Source: Topomyia yanbarensis (taxonomy: Eukaryota > Arthropoda > Insecta > Diptera > Culicidae). From it: a stretch of 64,000 bases of DNA. The notes beneath the pieces were generated by a model that saw nothing but the letters and a program-made list of their open reading frames with translations, had not been told where the DNA came from and made no database searches. The stretch covers positions 211,328,361 through 211,392,360 of the forward strand of contig NC_080671.1 of assembly GCF_030247195.1 (NCBI RefSeq). Reading direction: 5' to 3'. Both the position numbers and the translations under genes were made by a program. Positions 10,775-22,523 of this stretch are shown one piece after another (position 1 is the stretch's first letter; each line of letters starts with the position of its first letter).

Positions 10775-13020
10775 CAAATTATAGTTCAGAGAGAATGATA
10801 CTTTCTTCTGCAATATTGTAGAACAATAAATTCCGAGCAACTTTGTTGAAGATGCTAACTCTATATCTCAAACCGTTTTCATTTTATAGTGAGTTCCATA
10901 TCATAACTTAGGGTGTTTCTCAAAAAAGCAGTTTTCTCCGTATAGTTTTTTAATGTGATTTTTCTCACAAAAGTACTCTTCAGTGTACTTTTAGTGCATG
11001 ATTAGATGCAACTTTTGTCTAAGGGAGAAAAATTTTATCTTGTCTGGTTCAAAAGTTATACATAATTTTCACTTAAAAATACTCCCTTTTCAAATGTCGA
11101 TATCTCAAAAAGGGGTAAACAAAAATTTGATAATTTTGATTGCATTTGATAGGCTGTACTTTTTTCTTTTGTTTGATTTTTCTCACAAAAGTACTCTTCA
11201 GTGTACTTTTAGAGCATGATTAGATGCAACTTTTGTTCAAGGAAGACAAATTTTATCTTGTCTGGTTCAAAAGTTATACATAATTTTCACTTAAAAATAT
11301 GCCCTTTTCAAATGTCGATACTCAAAAGAGGGCAACAAAAATTGATAATTTTGATTGCAATTGATAGGCTGTACTTTTGTCTACTATGTATTGAAAAATT
11401 GGAGAACGCTTCTTTGTCTTTCTCAAACAAATCAAGTTTAAGTAAAAGCATTTTTGCGTATACTCCTACAGCGCTTATATTAAAAAAATATTTGTTTTAC
11501 GCGAATGCTGCGAATTCTTGTAAAGACTTTTCAAGAATCACATACATTTGTATGCTTTTCATATTGCAGGTAGGGTATTTTTAAATAACTTGTATACGAG
11601 TGCAATAGAAACTAGAATCCCTTTCCTCTTACTTCCATACCCTACCATACCACCAACAAACATAATGGAGCCATCGAAAATGCAAATATACACTGAAATC
11701 TTTATACGCGGTTATTACGAGCGCATCCTCTACATAAAGAAGCCTAAGGGTACAATATGTAAAATATTTAAAGGCACCCTCGTTCTTTTCTATTTAATCC
11801 CATTACCACTACTAGACTGCCACACTTTATTACGACGACTAACTTATTTAGTTTTTTATTTGTTGGCTTTGAAACGGTGAATCAAAAATTTTAAAAGTAT
11901 GCTCATCGTACAATACAACAAACCTTTCCTATGAACAAAAATACTGAAACGATAAAGGAGTGTCTTTAATTTTTTTTACATACTGTATATAGGAATTGTT
12001 GTATTCGCGCAATTCTCTGTTTTCATCTTCGTCGATGAAGCTTTGATCATATCTATTAATTTTTGTAGTAGAGGATTAATTTGATTATTTAAAAACCACA
12101 ATAAGCGCTTCTTTTAAAGATAACTGCTAGTGTGTGTAATACTGGAAATCGTTACCGTGGTCTACTAAATCTACAACAATTGTTTTAAAGTACTTGAATG
12201 ATTCTCTTATTTCATTTAAAAATATTAAAAACTAGGTAGAACTATTTGTTGCGTTTTTATAACAGAAGGATGTCAGAATTTTTTTACTTGAACAATACTG
12301 TTATATGAAGGACAAATTTGTTTTTTGGTTTGAGGTTAGTAGATTGCAGATCTTGATACTGCTACCTGCAACGTTCCTGCAAATGAACGAAATCGCTTGT
12401 AAATGTGTGTAGATTTTATGAAATTTTGGCAATGATTGGAAGCAAATTATAGGTCAAGTCATTGGTGATTGGAGGTCATTACTGTATCTGCAATATGAAA
12501 AGCCTGCAAATGTGTGTGATCCTTGAAAAGCCTTTACAGGAATTCACATAATCCGCGTAAAACAAATATTTTTAATATGAGCGCTGTAGGAGTATACGCA
12601 AAAATGCTTTTACTTAAATTTGATTTGGTAGAGAAAGACAAAAAAGCGTTCTCCAATTTTTCAATATATTGTAGACAAAAGTACAGCCTTTCAAATGCAA
12701 TCAAAATTATCAGTTTTTGTTTGCCTCCATTTGAGAAATCGTAATTTGAAAAGGGAGTATTTTTAAGTGAAAATTATGTATAACTTTTGAACCAGACAAG
12801 ATAAAATTTTTCTTCCTTAAACAAAAGTTGCATCTAATCATGCTCTAAAAGTACACTGAGGAGTACTTTTGTGAGAAAAATCACATTACAAAACTGTATG
12901 GAGAAAACTGCTTTTTTGAGAGACACCGTAAGTTATGATATGGAACTCATTATAAAATGAAAACGGTTTGAGATACAGAGTTAGCATCTTCAACAAAGTT
13001 ACTCAGAGTTGATTGTTCTA
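10775..13020. mobile_element. Foldback element, copy 2 (inverted)
   Basis: This is the reverse complement of copy 1 (3428-5709): the 110-codon frame of copy 1 reappears on the plus strand at 11548-11880 with three differences, and 12523-12744 mirrors 3712-3933. It lacks the MITE found in copy 1. The outer end is cut at 13020, where the LOA-like retrotransposon fragment begins, so about 40 bp of the second arm are missing. One arm carries an internal tandem duplication (10957-11387). Confidence 0.8.
10957..11387. repeat. About 215-bp tandem duplication in the foldback arm
   Basis: The block starting GATTTTTCTCACAAAAGTAC occurs twice in a row (about 10957-11170 and 11173-11387) with several substitutions between copies. 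Copy 1 of the element has only one. Confidence 0.75.
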
Positions 13021-14125
13021 CGTTAGCGTGATGATTCCAGGGCTTTCAGCTCGTAGTGCATATAAGAAATGTCTTAGATCTGCAGAACGGGCTGGCTGGC
13101 AAAACCTATGCACTATTGTCTCTAGTCTGAACGAGGCTGGCAGGTTAAATAAAATTCTCTCCAAATCGAATGATTTTCAGATGAACTCCTTAAAAACCAG
13201 AGATGGTGTTTATGTGACGGACGAAAAAAATGTTCTTAATTGTCTCTTCGACACACACTTTCCAGGTTGTATCGATCTGGAGTTGAACAATGTTCACAGA
13301 TCTCATTCTGGTGATTCGGACTGGTGGGCGTTAGCACGCACATTGGTTTTCACTGAATCGCTCAAGTGGGTAGTTGACAGCTTTGCTCCATACAAATCAC
13401 CCGGAAAAGATGGAATACTTCCCGTGCTACTGCAAAAGGGATTTGCTATTCTTAAACATGTCTTGAAAAAGATTTTGCTTTCCAGTCTTGCTACCGGGTA
13501 TATCCCGAAAGCATGGCGAGAAATAACTGTTAGATTTATTTCCAAAGGGGGGCGCTCAAGCTATGAAGAAGCCAAGAGTTTTAGGCCTATCAGCTTAAAT
13601 TCTTTTCTTCTGAAAGCTTTGGAACGGATAATCGATCATCACATCAAGAACGTTAGTTTATTTGAATATCCACTGCACAAAATGCAACATGCATATCAGT
13701 GTGGGAAATCCTCGATCACACTGCTTCACGATGTTGTTTACAACATTGTGAAAGCCTTTTCGCTCAAGCAATCTAGCTTGGTTGTATTCCTAGATATTGA
13801 GGGTGCTTTTGACAATGTGTCCTTCCAGTCTATTCTGGAAGCGACGCGCGGTCATGGAATACCTGCATGTATCTCGGGTTGGATAAACGCAATGTTTAGT
13901 AACCGCATACTTTCCTCGTCACTGCGACAGGCTGAGATAGGGAAGTTGAGTATTTGCGGTTGTCCTCAGGGCGGCGTTCTGTCACCTTTGCTATGGAACT
14001 TGGTAGCTGACGGATTGCTGAAGAAACTCAATGAGCTTGGATTTCCAACCTACGTGTTTGCTGACGATTACCAAATACTAATTACTGGATTTTGCATCGG
14101 AACAATCTTTGACTTAATGCAGTAG
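13021..14125 (+). pseudogene. LOA-like non-LTR retrotransposon, reverse transcriptase part
   Basis: An open frame of about 368 codons covers the reverse transcriptase domain of an ORF2 protein, which copies element RNA at a nicked chromosomal target. Visible motifs are APYKSPGKDGI, the finger/palm block FRPISLNSFLLKALE, the first catalytic aspartate in VVFLDIEGAFDNV, GCPQGGVLSPLLW and the FADD active site. The endonuclease is missing: the element is 5'-truncated exactly at the broken end of the foldback element. It ends at TAG 14123-14125 just after the FADD region. The LOA assignment rests on motif style plus the RNase H that follows; another RNase H-bearing clade is possible. Confidence 0.8.
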
Positions 14126-14283
14126 GCATTAAGAGCTGTCGAACAGTTGTGTCAACAAGTTAAACTATCAGTTAACCCAAGAAAAACTTCAATGGTTCTT
14201 TTCACGAAGAAGCGAATAACAACCGGGGTCCATCCCTTGCAGTTCTTTGATTTTGATCTACTGTGTGGCAGAGGGGAGAGTTG

Positions 14284-14343
14284 GTGACAGTCCTGTCAAA
14301 GCTAAAATATCTGCAAAGATATTTTAGCTTTGACAGGACTGCT
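14284..14343. repeat. Snap-back inverted repeat inside ORF2
   Basis: AGTCCTGTCAAAGC runs into TAAAATATCT, then GCAA, then the exact complement of both: a perfect stem of about 24 bp with a 4-nt loop. It lies where the thumb region and the segment before RNase H should be, and about 100 codons expected there are missing. It looks like a copy-back scar at a deletion junction. Confidence 0.85.
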
Positions 14344-15500
14344 CATGGCGTTGACTGGTGCTTTCACCACGACTCCGACTGCTGCTCTTGAGGCACTTCT
14401 AAATATCAAACCATTATACATACACCTCAAACAAGAAGCACTATCATGTGCATACAGACTGCAGGTCAATGGGCTTCGGAACAGTAACCATGTTGATCAT
14501 GCTACCAGTCATACACGAGTGTGGTCACAAATGATAACATGGGGTGAAGATATTCTTGCTCCCAGCGATATTACACTCACATGTAGTTTTCCTTACAGGA
14601 CATTCCATGTGAAGATTCCCTCTCGAGAGGAGTGGTTGTCTGGCTATATGGAAAGACAACAACAAACGCAAGTGGTCTGTTACACTGACGTTTCTCTGAT
14701 GGAGGGACGTGCTGGTGCTGGTATCTACTGTCGTGAAATGAGATTGGAACAATCTCACTCACTAGGTAGATACTGTACTGTATTCCAAGCAGATATCTTT
14801 GCGATTATGTGCGGGGTACAATCGGCCCATCAACTGAGTTTGTCCGGCAGAGTTATAAACTTCTGCTCCGATAGTCAGGCTGCAATCAAGACCCTTAGCT
14901 CAGACAGATCCCGGTCCAAGCTAGTGATCGCGTGCCGAACCCAAATCGAAGAACTAAGCATTGTCAACACTATCTACCTTGTCTGGGTGCCCGGACATGG
15001 CGGTATTACTGGAAATGAATGGGCTGACGAATTGGCCAGTGCAGGTTCAGCGATTGACTTCGTTGGTCCTGAGCCCGCGCTGTCAATTTCGACAAGTTGG
15101 ATAAGGCAAAAAATACGGTCCTGGGTTTTGTCCGAGCACCGCAATTATTGGAGAAATCTACAAACGTGTCGCCAAACAAAGGCGTTTCTAGAACAACCGT
15201 GCCCAGTGATTTCGAAAAATCTCCTACATTTTTCGAAGCTCCACTGCGGCATGCTGAGCAGGGCTTTAACCGGGCACTGCAAACTCAACTATCACATGGC
15301 ATTCAGCGCGATGAGTCTTTTTCATGTGATATTTGTGAATCCGACTACGGAACCTCATATCATCTGATATGCAACTGTCCAGCGGTAGCGCAATTGCGAT
15401 TTCGAGTCTTCGGCCGTCCTTATATAGACGAAACCAAGTTTGAACGACTGAAATCAGAGACATACTAAAGTTTCTTATCCAATGTGGTAAAGAGCTTTAG
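14344..15500 (+). pseudogene. LOA-like element, RNase H and C-terminal domain
   Basis: Continuation of the ORF2 begun at 13021, in another frame after the snap-back scar. The RNase H domain is clear: CYTDVSLMEGRAGAG with the first aspartate, QADIFAIMCG with the glutamate, CSDSQAAIKTL, and VWVPGHGGITGNEWADELA near the end. After about 15100 the frame shifts again and the C-terminal cysteine/histidine motif CDICESDYGTSYHLICNC is read in the new frame. The protein end QCGKEL with TAG at 15498-15500 needs one more frame change. At least three frame disruptions make it non-functional. Confidence 0.8.
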
Positions 15501-15715
15501 GCTTATTCGCAGGCAAGTTGAACTACTTGTGAGTTTAACTTACCTGTTGTTTATTTTTGTTTTGTGTTGTTATTTTTCCCACCCTTTCAATTCTACTTCC
15601 CTACACTTCCTTGTCCTTTCCTTCCGCTCAGGAAATGATAAAAACACATGGCAAGGCACAACTCCCCGACTATGTACGGGGAACGTGCCATTTAAGCCAA
15701 TATATTCTGATTTCT
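15501..15715 (+). other. 3' UTR of the LOA-like element
   Basis: Pyrimidine-rich non-coding sequence follows the ORF2 end, then an ACATGGCAAGGCAC block. It stops abruptly where Jockey-like coding sequence starts at about 15716. No poly(A) or short-repeat tail is visible at the joint. Confidence 0.5.
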
Positions 15716-17050
15716 GAAGTGGAAAGAGGCTGTGATTTGCCCCATTCACAAAACCGGTAATGTACACGATGTCACAAATTACAGAGGGATTTAGATTCTA
15801 AGCTGCCTCCCAAAAATCTTCGAGAGCATGTTGTTAGAAGTTATCTATCCCGCAGTAAAACACATCATCAGTTCCGATCAGCATGGTTTTGTGAGAAAAC
15901 GCTCTACAACTACAAACCTCATGAGCTATGTGTCGTCGCTGATTGATAAGGTGGAAAAACGAAAACAGATCGATGCGGTGTATGTTGATTTTTCGAAAGC
16001 TTTCTATCGTGTTCCTCATCAACTTGCTGTAGATAAACTAAGGCGCAATGGATTTCCGGACTGGCTGACAAATTGAATCTCATCGTACCTTTCAAATCGC
16101 AGTGCTTCTGTGCGACTTGGAACTACACTCTCAGATCCATTCCATATTACATCGGGCGTTCCTCTTGGGCCTCTTCTTTTTGTACTCTTCGTGAACGACC
16201 TCTGCAGTGAATTGTCGTCATCTAAAGTCATGTTTGCAGATGATTTGAAAAGTCATCATGTTATAACAACTATGGTGGACTATTGCGCATTGCAAATGGA
16301 CCTCGAAAGGGTTATGGATTGGTGTGACAGAAACGGCATGAGTGTGAACATTCAGAAATGCAGCATAATTACTTTCGCACGAGTTCGATCGCCCATTGTT
16401 TTCGAATACCTGATGTGTTCTGCTCCTGTACAACGAGTCGCATCAGTCAAGGATTTAGGTATCACTCTCGACTGGAATCTACGGTTCACCGCACATGTTT
16501 CTTCTGTCATAGCTAAATCCTATGCTGGACTCATCAAGCGCAACACTTGTGATTTCAATGATGTTTACTGGCTGAAATCTCTATACATCGCACTGGTACG
16601 CAGTGTTCTGGAATACGGAGTTACCATTTGGGCCTCGTATCACATCGTCCACATTAATCGTCTCGAACGGGTACAGAAGAATTTCATCAGGTTTGCCCTT
16701 CGTCGGCTGCCCTGGCAAAATCGATTACTGCTACCTTCATACGAAGATCGCTACACTCGCTCATAAATCTCACTACGCTGCTAAATAGGCGAATTTTTCT
16801 GCAACGACTTTTCATCTTTGACTTGCTTACAGACAACATAGATTCACCTGCACTGCTAGCAAAGCTTGATTTCAACGTTCCGGGAAGGTCTTTCCGGAGA
16901 AATGATTTTTTCCGGCGCTCAACACATCGCACGCCATACGGCCAGTATAATCCGCTACATGTTTGCTGCCAGCTTTTCAACAATGTTTATCATCTCTTTG
17001 ATTTTAGTATAAGCAAAGAATCATTCAAATTAAAAATAGTTAATTTATAG
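15716..17050 (+). pseudogene. Jockey-like non-LTR retrotransposon ORF2, 3' part
   Basis: 5'-truncated reverse transcriptase. The sequence opens inside the domain (AVICPIHKTGNVHDVTNYRG), then shows QHGFVRKRSTTTNL, DFSKAFYRVPH (normally DFSKAFDRVPH), SGVPLGPLLFVLFVND, the FADD active site and the conserved LYIALVRSVLEYG stretch of the Jockey group. Breaks: TAG at 15792-15794, TGA near 16074-16076 and a frame change near 16770-16790, after which the C-terminal end runs to the stop at about 17050. No endonuclease and no RNase H, as expected for a truncated Jockey-type element. Confidence 0.8.
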
Positions 17051-17125
17051 TTATGTTGTCTGTGCGATATAATATTTTTAGTCGAAGACAATATACAAAT
17101 CAAATAAAATATTTCGCAATTAAGG
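17051..17125 (+). other. 3' end of the Jockey-like element
   Basis: Short non-coding AT-rich tail with AAATAAAATA near 17103, which could be the polyadenylation signal of the element. No long poly(A) run remains. Confidence 0.4.
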
Positions 17126-18296
17126 CCCCTGTTGGAGACTACACCATTAATCTCTACTTCCCAGGCGGGTACGTAGACAAGATAGTTCTTCGTACAGGGC
17201 CGAGTGTTGTTTAGTTAGTTTACGCGATATATCGATGATGTTAAATGGGTTGTATTCGGTTGGGAAGTAGACCATCCAGGGGCCTGTTGTATTAGATGAA
17301 TATAATTTATATCGAAAGGAAATTTTTATTGGCATTGATTCCATCGGATAGCCAAAGGGGCTGTCTGTAGCTGCAGATACCTTCCCGTTAGTCAACACTA
17401 TTATGCGGGTTTCATTACTCACGCAAAGAAGGTTTTATCAGAGGGAACAGAAAATTAATGCTACGAAATTTAAAACAATAGAGTAATTGGTACTTAGCTG
17501 TGGAACATTTATGGTATCGATAATCAATAAACTTATTTTCTCTGAGCCATCGGTCACACAGCCCGTTACCAAAAGGTATTTCCAAATAGCCACCAGGTAT
17601 TATCGGGAAATTTTCACTTTCACTTACATTTACAGTTCAGACATGGTGTACTGAGCTTCCGTCAGCACGAGTAGAAATCACTCCGAATCTTACTACTCAC
17701 TCGGGAAGAGTGTTTCGCCGGCCCTGCTCGAGAGCAGTCCCTCCGGATGCCTAGAGTGTCGAGCTGTATTAACTGTATTATAGAACCATTCTAATATCGT
17801 ACACTTGGCGATATTTTTTCGGTAAGTGATATTTGCGACTGTTAACAGTCGTAAATCACTTCGATTAAGTCCTGTTGTCTGGATTGACAAAGACTGCCTT
17901 TTATTTCTGAAATGGTTCGGTTTTTATAGCTTACAAAGTCAACATATATTTGTCTATAATTCAATGTGTTAAAAAGAGAAAGAATTAACTAGATGTCTGG
18001 GACAGAATGCTGACAATAACATTAATTTTGGCGATGCACCCATCGATGCCAATGCTTTGGTTATTTGACTCTTTTGGTTATAACCTGCGCTGCAGGGCCA
18101 CTACACTCGTAATACGAGTCAGCAAAATATGTGTCCGCGCGTCGGGTCAAAACGCTTGGACCATCCTCACTGTGTGCAATGTTTGGAAGCAGCATTGATG
18201 AGTGTGCTTGCTAATTGAATTGAATTAGGTTTGGTAGTCACCGTACGTTTGTGTGTAATTGATTATCCGGGAAGATGCATAGCACACTATTCCCCC
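17126..18296. other. Unassigned sequence, no gene
   Basis: Starts at GCCCCTGTTGGAGACTACACC. Only short frames on both strands. A near-palindrome GCGACTGTTAACAGTCGTAA lies near 17833-17852, and 17640-17760 is richer in G and C than its surroundings. It might include a solo LTR, but I could not find paired ends or a target duplication. Confidence 0.4.
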
Positions 18297-18639
18297 TTTT
18301 GTCGTGACTAACGACTTACCTTTCAATATAGGGGCCTCTTTTCAAAATTTCGGAAGAAAAGTGATGTAAGATTTTGAACGCTTATATCTTTTGTTGTACT
18401 GAAAGGATTTAATCAATTTCTTCGGCATTTTGTCGAAAATATTTGTACCAATGTTGTATTCAATTTTGGAATATGTAGGACATTCATTATCAACCGAAAA
18501 ATAGTGTTTTGAAAAATCTTTCGAAAACGGCTCGGAAAAGTGAAAATTTTCAGCCCATCCCGCACAGAGCCGTCAATATGGTGCAGCAACCGACCAATAA
18601 AATAATGAAAAGTTTATATATAGGTCCACTACATGTTTT

Positions 18640-20265
18640 TGCCTTTCTCAATAGAAAGGTATTGCAATTGCTCTGAAAACCGACTTTTTAACGGAGGCTC
18701 GGAGGGCCGAGTGACATATACCATTCGATTCAGTTCGTCGAGTTCGGCAAATGTCTGTGTGTGTATGTATGTGTGTGTGTGTATGTATGTGTGTGTGTAT
18801 GTGCGTCTGTGTGTGTACGCGAACACAATCTCACTCACTTTTCTCAGAGATGGATGAACCGATTTTTACAAACTTAGTCCCAAATGAAAGGTGCAACGTT
18901 CCCATAGGCTGCTATTGAATTTCTAATGGATCCGACTTCCGGTTCCGGAATTACAGGGTGATAAGTACGATCACGCAGAAAATGTCGATTTTAAGAAATT
19001 CTGCAATGAATGTATAATGGTGAAAATTTTTCCAAAATGTGACCACAACTGCTTCGATTTGTAGTACTAGGTCATTAACAGCCATTCAAAGTCTCTTTGG
19101 TCACATTGGCCACCATCATCGGTTCCGGAAGCCCCGGCGGAAGTATCTAAATTCAGACTAACAGTCACATCGGTTTCTCGGAGGTGGCTAGACCGAATCA
19201 ACCAAACTTAGTCTCAAATGAAAGATGTTGCGTCCCCGTAAATGGCTATTAAATTTTATCCCCAACCGACTTCCGGTTCCGGAGTTACGGGTTGTGGCGT
19301 GCGATCACATAGCAAATTGTGATTCAAACTGGAACCCGATGGAAGCAAAAAAGGTAAAAATTTCGCTAAAATGTCTCTCAAATAACTTAACTTTGCAGTT
19401 CTAGGTCACCGACGGCCAAACAAACTTTCGTTGACTACATTGACCACCATAGACGGTTCCGGAAGTGCCCGGGAAAAGCGGCCATCTTTCATAACTAGCA
19501 AACTCATATCAGTTTCTCGGAAATGGTTGGGCCAATTTTCACAAACTTAGTCCCAAATGATAGCTATATTATCCCCACAGATGTCTGTAAAATTTCGCAC
19601 GGATCGCTGGTTCCGGAAATATAGACTGAACGGTCCGGTCACACATGAAATTCCCATATAAGCCGGAACTCAAATTTTTTTTCAAAGGGGGACCGAATGA
19701 AATTTCAGAAATCGAATTCGTATTTTTAATGCCAAACATCTTTAAAATGCATGAAACGTCGAGATTTTATGTTATCTAGAAAATTTTTTTTTTATAGAAA
19801 TCGACTTTTTGGGACTTTGCCGATTTCGCACCTTTTTTCAGTTCAATATTACCGTGGCGGTTTTTTCTTTTTCAAAATTTTAGAACTCGAATGATGATTT
19901 ATTTTCCTGTATATAGTTGTCATGTGATGTACAATAATAAAATGTAATATATGCATTTAAAAGCTTTTAATGAATATAAACAACGCACACATTCTCGTGA
20001 TTCATGATTGAGAAAGGCACAATTGCACCGCTAGGTGGATTAAAATAGGTTTTTAAGTTCAATATTACCGTGGCTGTTTTTTCTTTTACAAAATTTTAGA
20101 ACTCAAATAATGATTTCTTTTCTTGTATATTTGTCATGTCATGTATAATAATAAAATGTAATATTTGCATTTGAAAACTTTTAATGAATATAAACAACGC
20201 AAACATTCTCGTGTTCATGATTGAGAAAGGCACTATTGCACCGCTAGGTGGATTAAAACAGGTTT
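18640..20265. mobile_element. 1.6-kb dispersed repeat element with inverted ends
   Basis: Left end TGCCTTTCTCAAT; near the right end ATTGAGAAAGGCA appears as its complement, followed by CCGCTAGGTGGATTAAAA. The inside has a GT/AT microsatellite (18752-18820) and repeated CCGACTTCCGGTTCCGG-type blocks spaced a few hundred bases apart. No transposase or reverse transcriptase frame. Copy A at 1105-1120 shows the site without it, so it is a real insertion; exact edges are blurred by T runs on both sides. Such sequences are abundant in culicine mosquitoes to my knowledge; I cannot give a family name. Confidence 0.7.
19840..20265. repeat. Tandem duplication of the element's right end
   Basis: About 210 bp beginning GTTCAATATTACCGTGGC and ending ATTGAGAAAGGCAC...GGATTAAAA occurs twice in a row (19840-20056 and 20058-20265) with roughly one difference every 12 bases, so the duplication is old relative to the LTR element beside it. 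Confidence 0.75.
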
Positions 20266-20340
20266 TTCCTATGATTATTCGTATTGGGTTGCTTGACGAG
20301 AGCAGTTGGTGGGGGAAAGCCGGCATATTAGTTTTGATTA

Positions 20341-21855
20341 TGAAACAATTCTCTTCTCTATCACTCTTTCTTCTTTTACCTACCACTACCGTACCGACTT
20401 TGCATGGTACTCTCAGGGCAACAGGGGAACGATCAATAAAATAGCACTTGCCCGAATCTCAAAAGTTTGACAATTTCTTTATAGTGATGAATACGAAAAC
20501 TCAATATGTTGACAATATTATTCTAAATTTATTATATAAAAAAAACACTTCATGTGGAAAAAGGAATCACTTAATCTCTATATTATATTTATTAAATTTG
20601 CGCAAAATTGAATTAGCAGTATGGAAATATAAAAAAAAAAGAATATCGTTGGCATGCTTGAACGTTGCGGCCGTCGGACGGTTGGGCGCCTTCGACGAAG
20701 CTGCAGAACGAGTGCTGTCATCCGCACCCGGTCTCGGCGCGCAGAGTTCTCCGAGCAAGCAAGATGACGAAAGAGACGTACCTTTATGAGTGACCACTAT
20801 TCCCGTCACTATGGCTGTTCCACTGGCCGGAAAGGAGACCACGCGGTGACGTTGAACGAATTTACAGATGCTGTCTCCGTCGATATTAATAGCACCCGTC
20901 CAGGGGGTGTCCACGAGTCACTTTTCACAGTAGGGTCCACCTTTCTCGTAGTGGTCGGAACGGGCACCGTATGTTGATGGACGGTCTTGACTTTTACGAC
21001 GCGTAACACTAGATTTTTTTTTACACGTGCACTTTTAAGAGTGGTTTTCATTGGCGAAGTGGAAGCCGTTAAAACGTTCATCGGGCACTCGCACTAAAAG
21101 TAGATCTCTAACGAGATTGCCTACTTGGGCACTTTTCCGATCTACCTTTGGCGACACTGGGACCTTAGTCCACCACTCTGCGGCTTTCCACTCCTTCACT
21201 ACAATAGCCCGATCGTAACTTTTTGATCCTCTGATCAAGCGCGTCGTACTAACCACGTTCCGAACCGTACTAGTGTCTAAATTATACAAGCGCCCTTCTG
21301 GCTTATTGTGACGGCTTTTATAGTCTTGCCCGGAGTCCTCTCAGCGCCCGGATACCGTGGTGCCACTGTTGCTCCCGGCAGCGCTAAAATTGCCACTGCT
21401 GCCACCACTAAAGGCATCTCCGAGTGTCGACGACGAATCAGACGTTTTGGGTTCAATATGACCGTTAGTAACCTATCTGATGGGTGTTAGAATTAATGGG
21501 GAGTGGCCAAGTGCGCTTCATATTAGTAACTATTACTTATTCTAGGGGGTTAGTAATATAAGTTATACAATTTCAAAAATTATCGTTGAGTTGCCCTGTA
21601 TGATTCTTTCTGGTTGGGTCACTCCCTCCACACCACTACCTGCTGACCCAACCCCATCTCGCTACCAATGCTCGCCCTCCCTAGGTGCTCACACTGTATC
21701 AGGAGCAATTGGACACGAGCCTTAATAACGAGCTGCGACGTTTCTCGCAGTATATTGAGTAAGCATGTAGGGTGTTTCTCTGATCTACAAGTTTATTTGG
21801 TGGTGTACATTTTTGATATTCCTTTTGAGAAACGGATTGGAACACGTGGGTTACA
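20341..21855 (-). repeat. 3' LTR of the gypsy element
   Basis: 1515 bp with TG...CA ends (TGAAACAATTC at the low edge, GGGTTACA at the high edge, read on the plus strand). It is nearly identical to 28178-29695. Short plus-strand frames inside it occur in both LTRs and are not genes. Confidence 0.95.
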
Positions 21856-22523
21856 ATATTCCCTGGGTTCAAAGGAAAAAAAATACAAATGTATTTTTTT
21901 TTGTCAAACACTATGGGTATGGCTTTGGCAACGCTGACCGCAGGCTCTCAAATTAATATCCGCCAGAATGAATATTTTTTTTTCATCACTCACATAATCA
22001 TAGAAACCATATTAATCGTCTGTTTTCATTACCATGAAAAGGAAAGGAAAAATCACATTCTTAACTCTTCTCTCGAATTCCTTAGGTTCCTATCGATAAT
22101 GGGAAAAAACTCTCAATCACTCTATCCCTATCATTCCTGTTTTGAGGCCTCTTAAATTACTGTCCACTCACTCTCATCGCAATCACACACGACGCTCAAA
22201 CCAAGGTAAAGTTTCTCTATGTACTATTACTAATATACTACGTACGCGTACTTATCGGTCGACCTACAACTATCATTATGTTTAGGAAAAAAATTGGGAT
22301 ATCTCTCTCCGCGTCCGGAGTGACACGATACCAAAATAAGTTCTCACACTAGGTCGCAAGCAGAACGATTAGTCGTTGTGCGACCCTCGACCGGTGCGAC
22401 AGGGGTTTTTTTTGGGAAATATTAAAATTATTTGAAGCGGCATTCATTGGTATGAATTTTGTGATAGAAGTATTAGTGGATCAGTATTCTATCGTGGTTT
22501 CGAGTGCTCAAGAGAGATATTGA
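21856..22523 (-). other. 3' non-coding region of the gypsy element
   Basis: 668 bp lie between the pol stop and the 3' LTR. No envelope-like frame on the minus strand. A purine-rich AGGGAA lies just before the LTR; the polypurine tract used for plus-strand priming is not obvious beyond that. Confidence 0.6.

Noticed and set aside
17126..18296. Possible solo LTR starting TGTTGGAG
   Set aside because: No matching CA end, target duplication or second copy could be found in the window.
20567..21289. Several 60-115-codon frames inside the LTR, repeated at 28407-29129
   Set aside because: They occur in both LTRs on both strands with no recognisable domain; LTR regulatory sequence explains the duplication.
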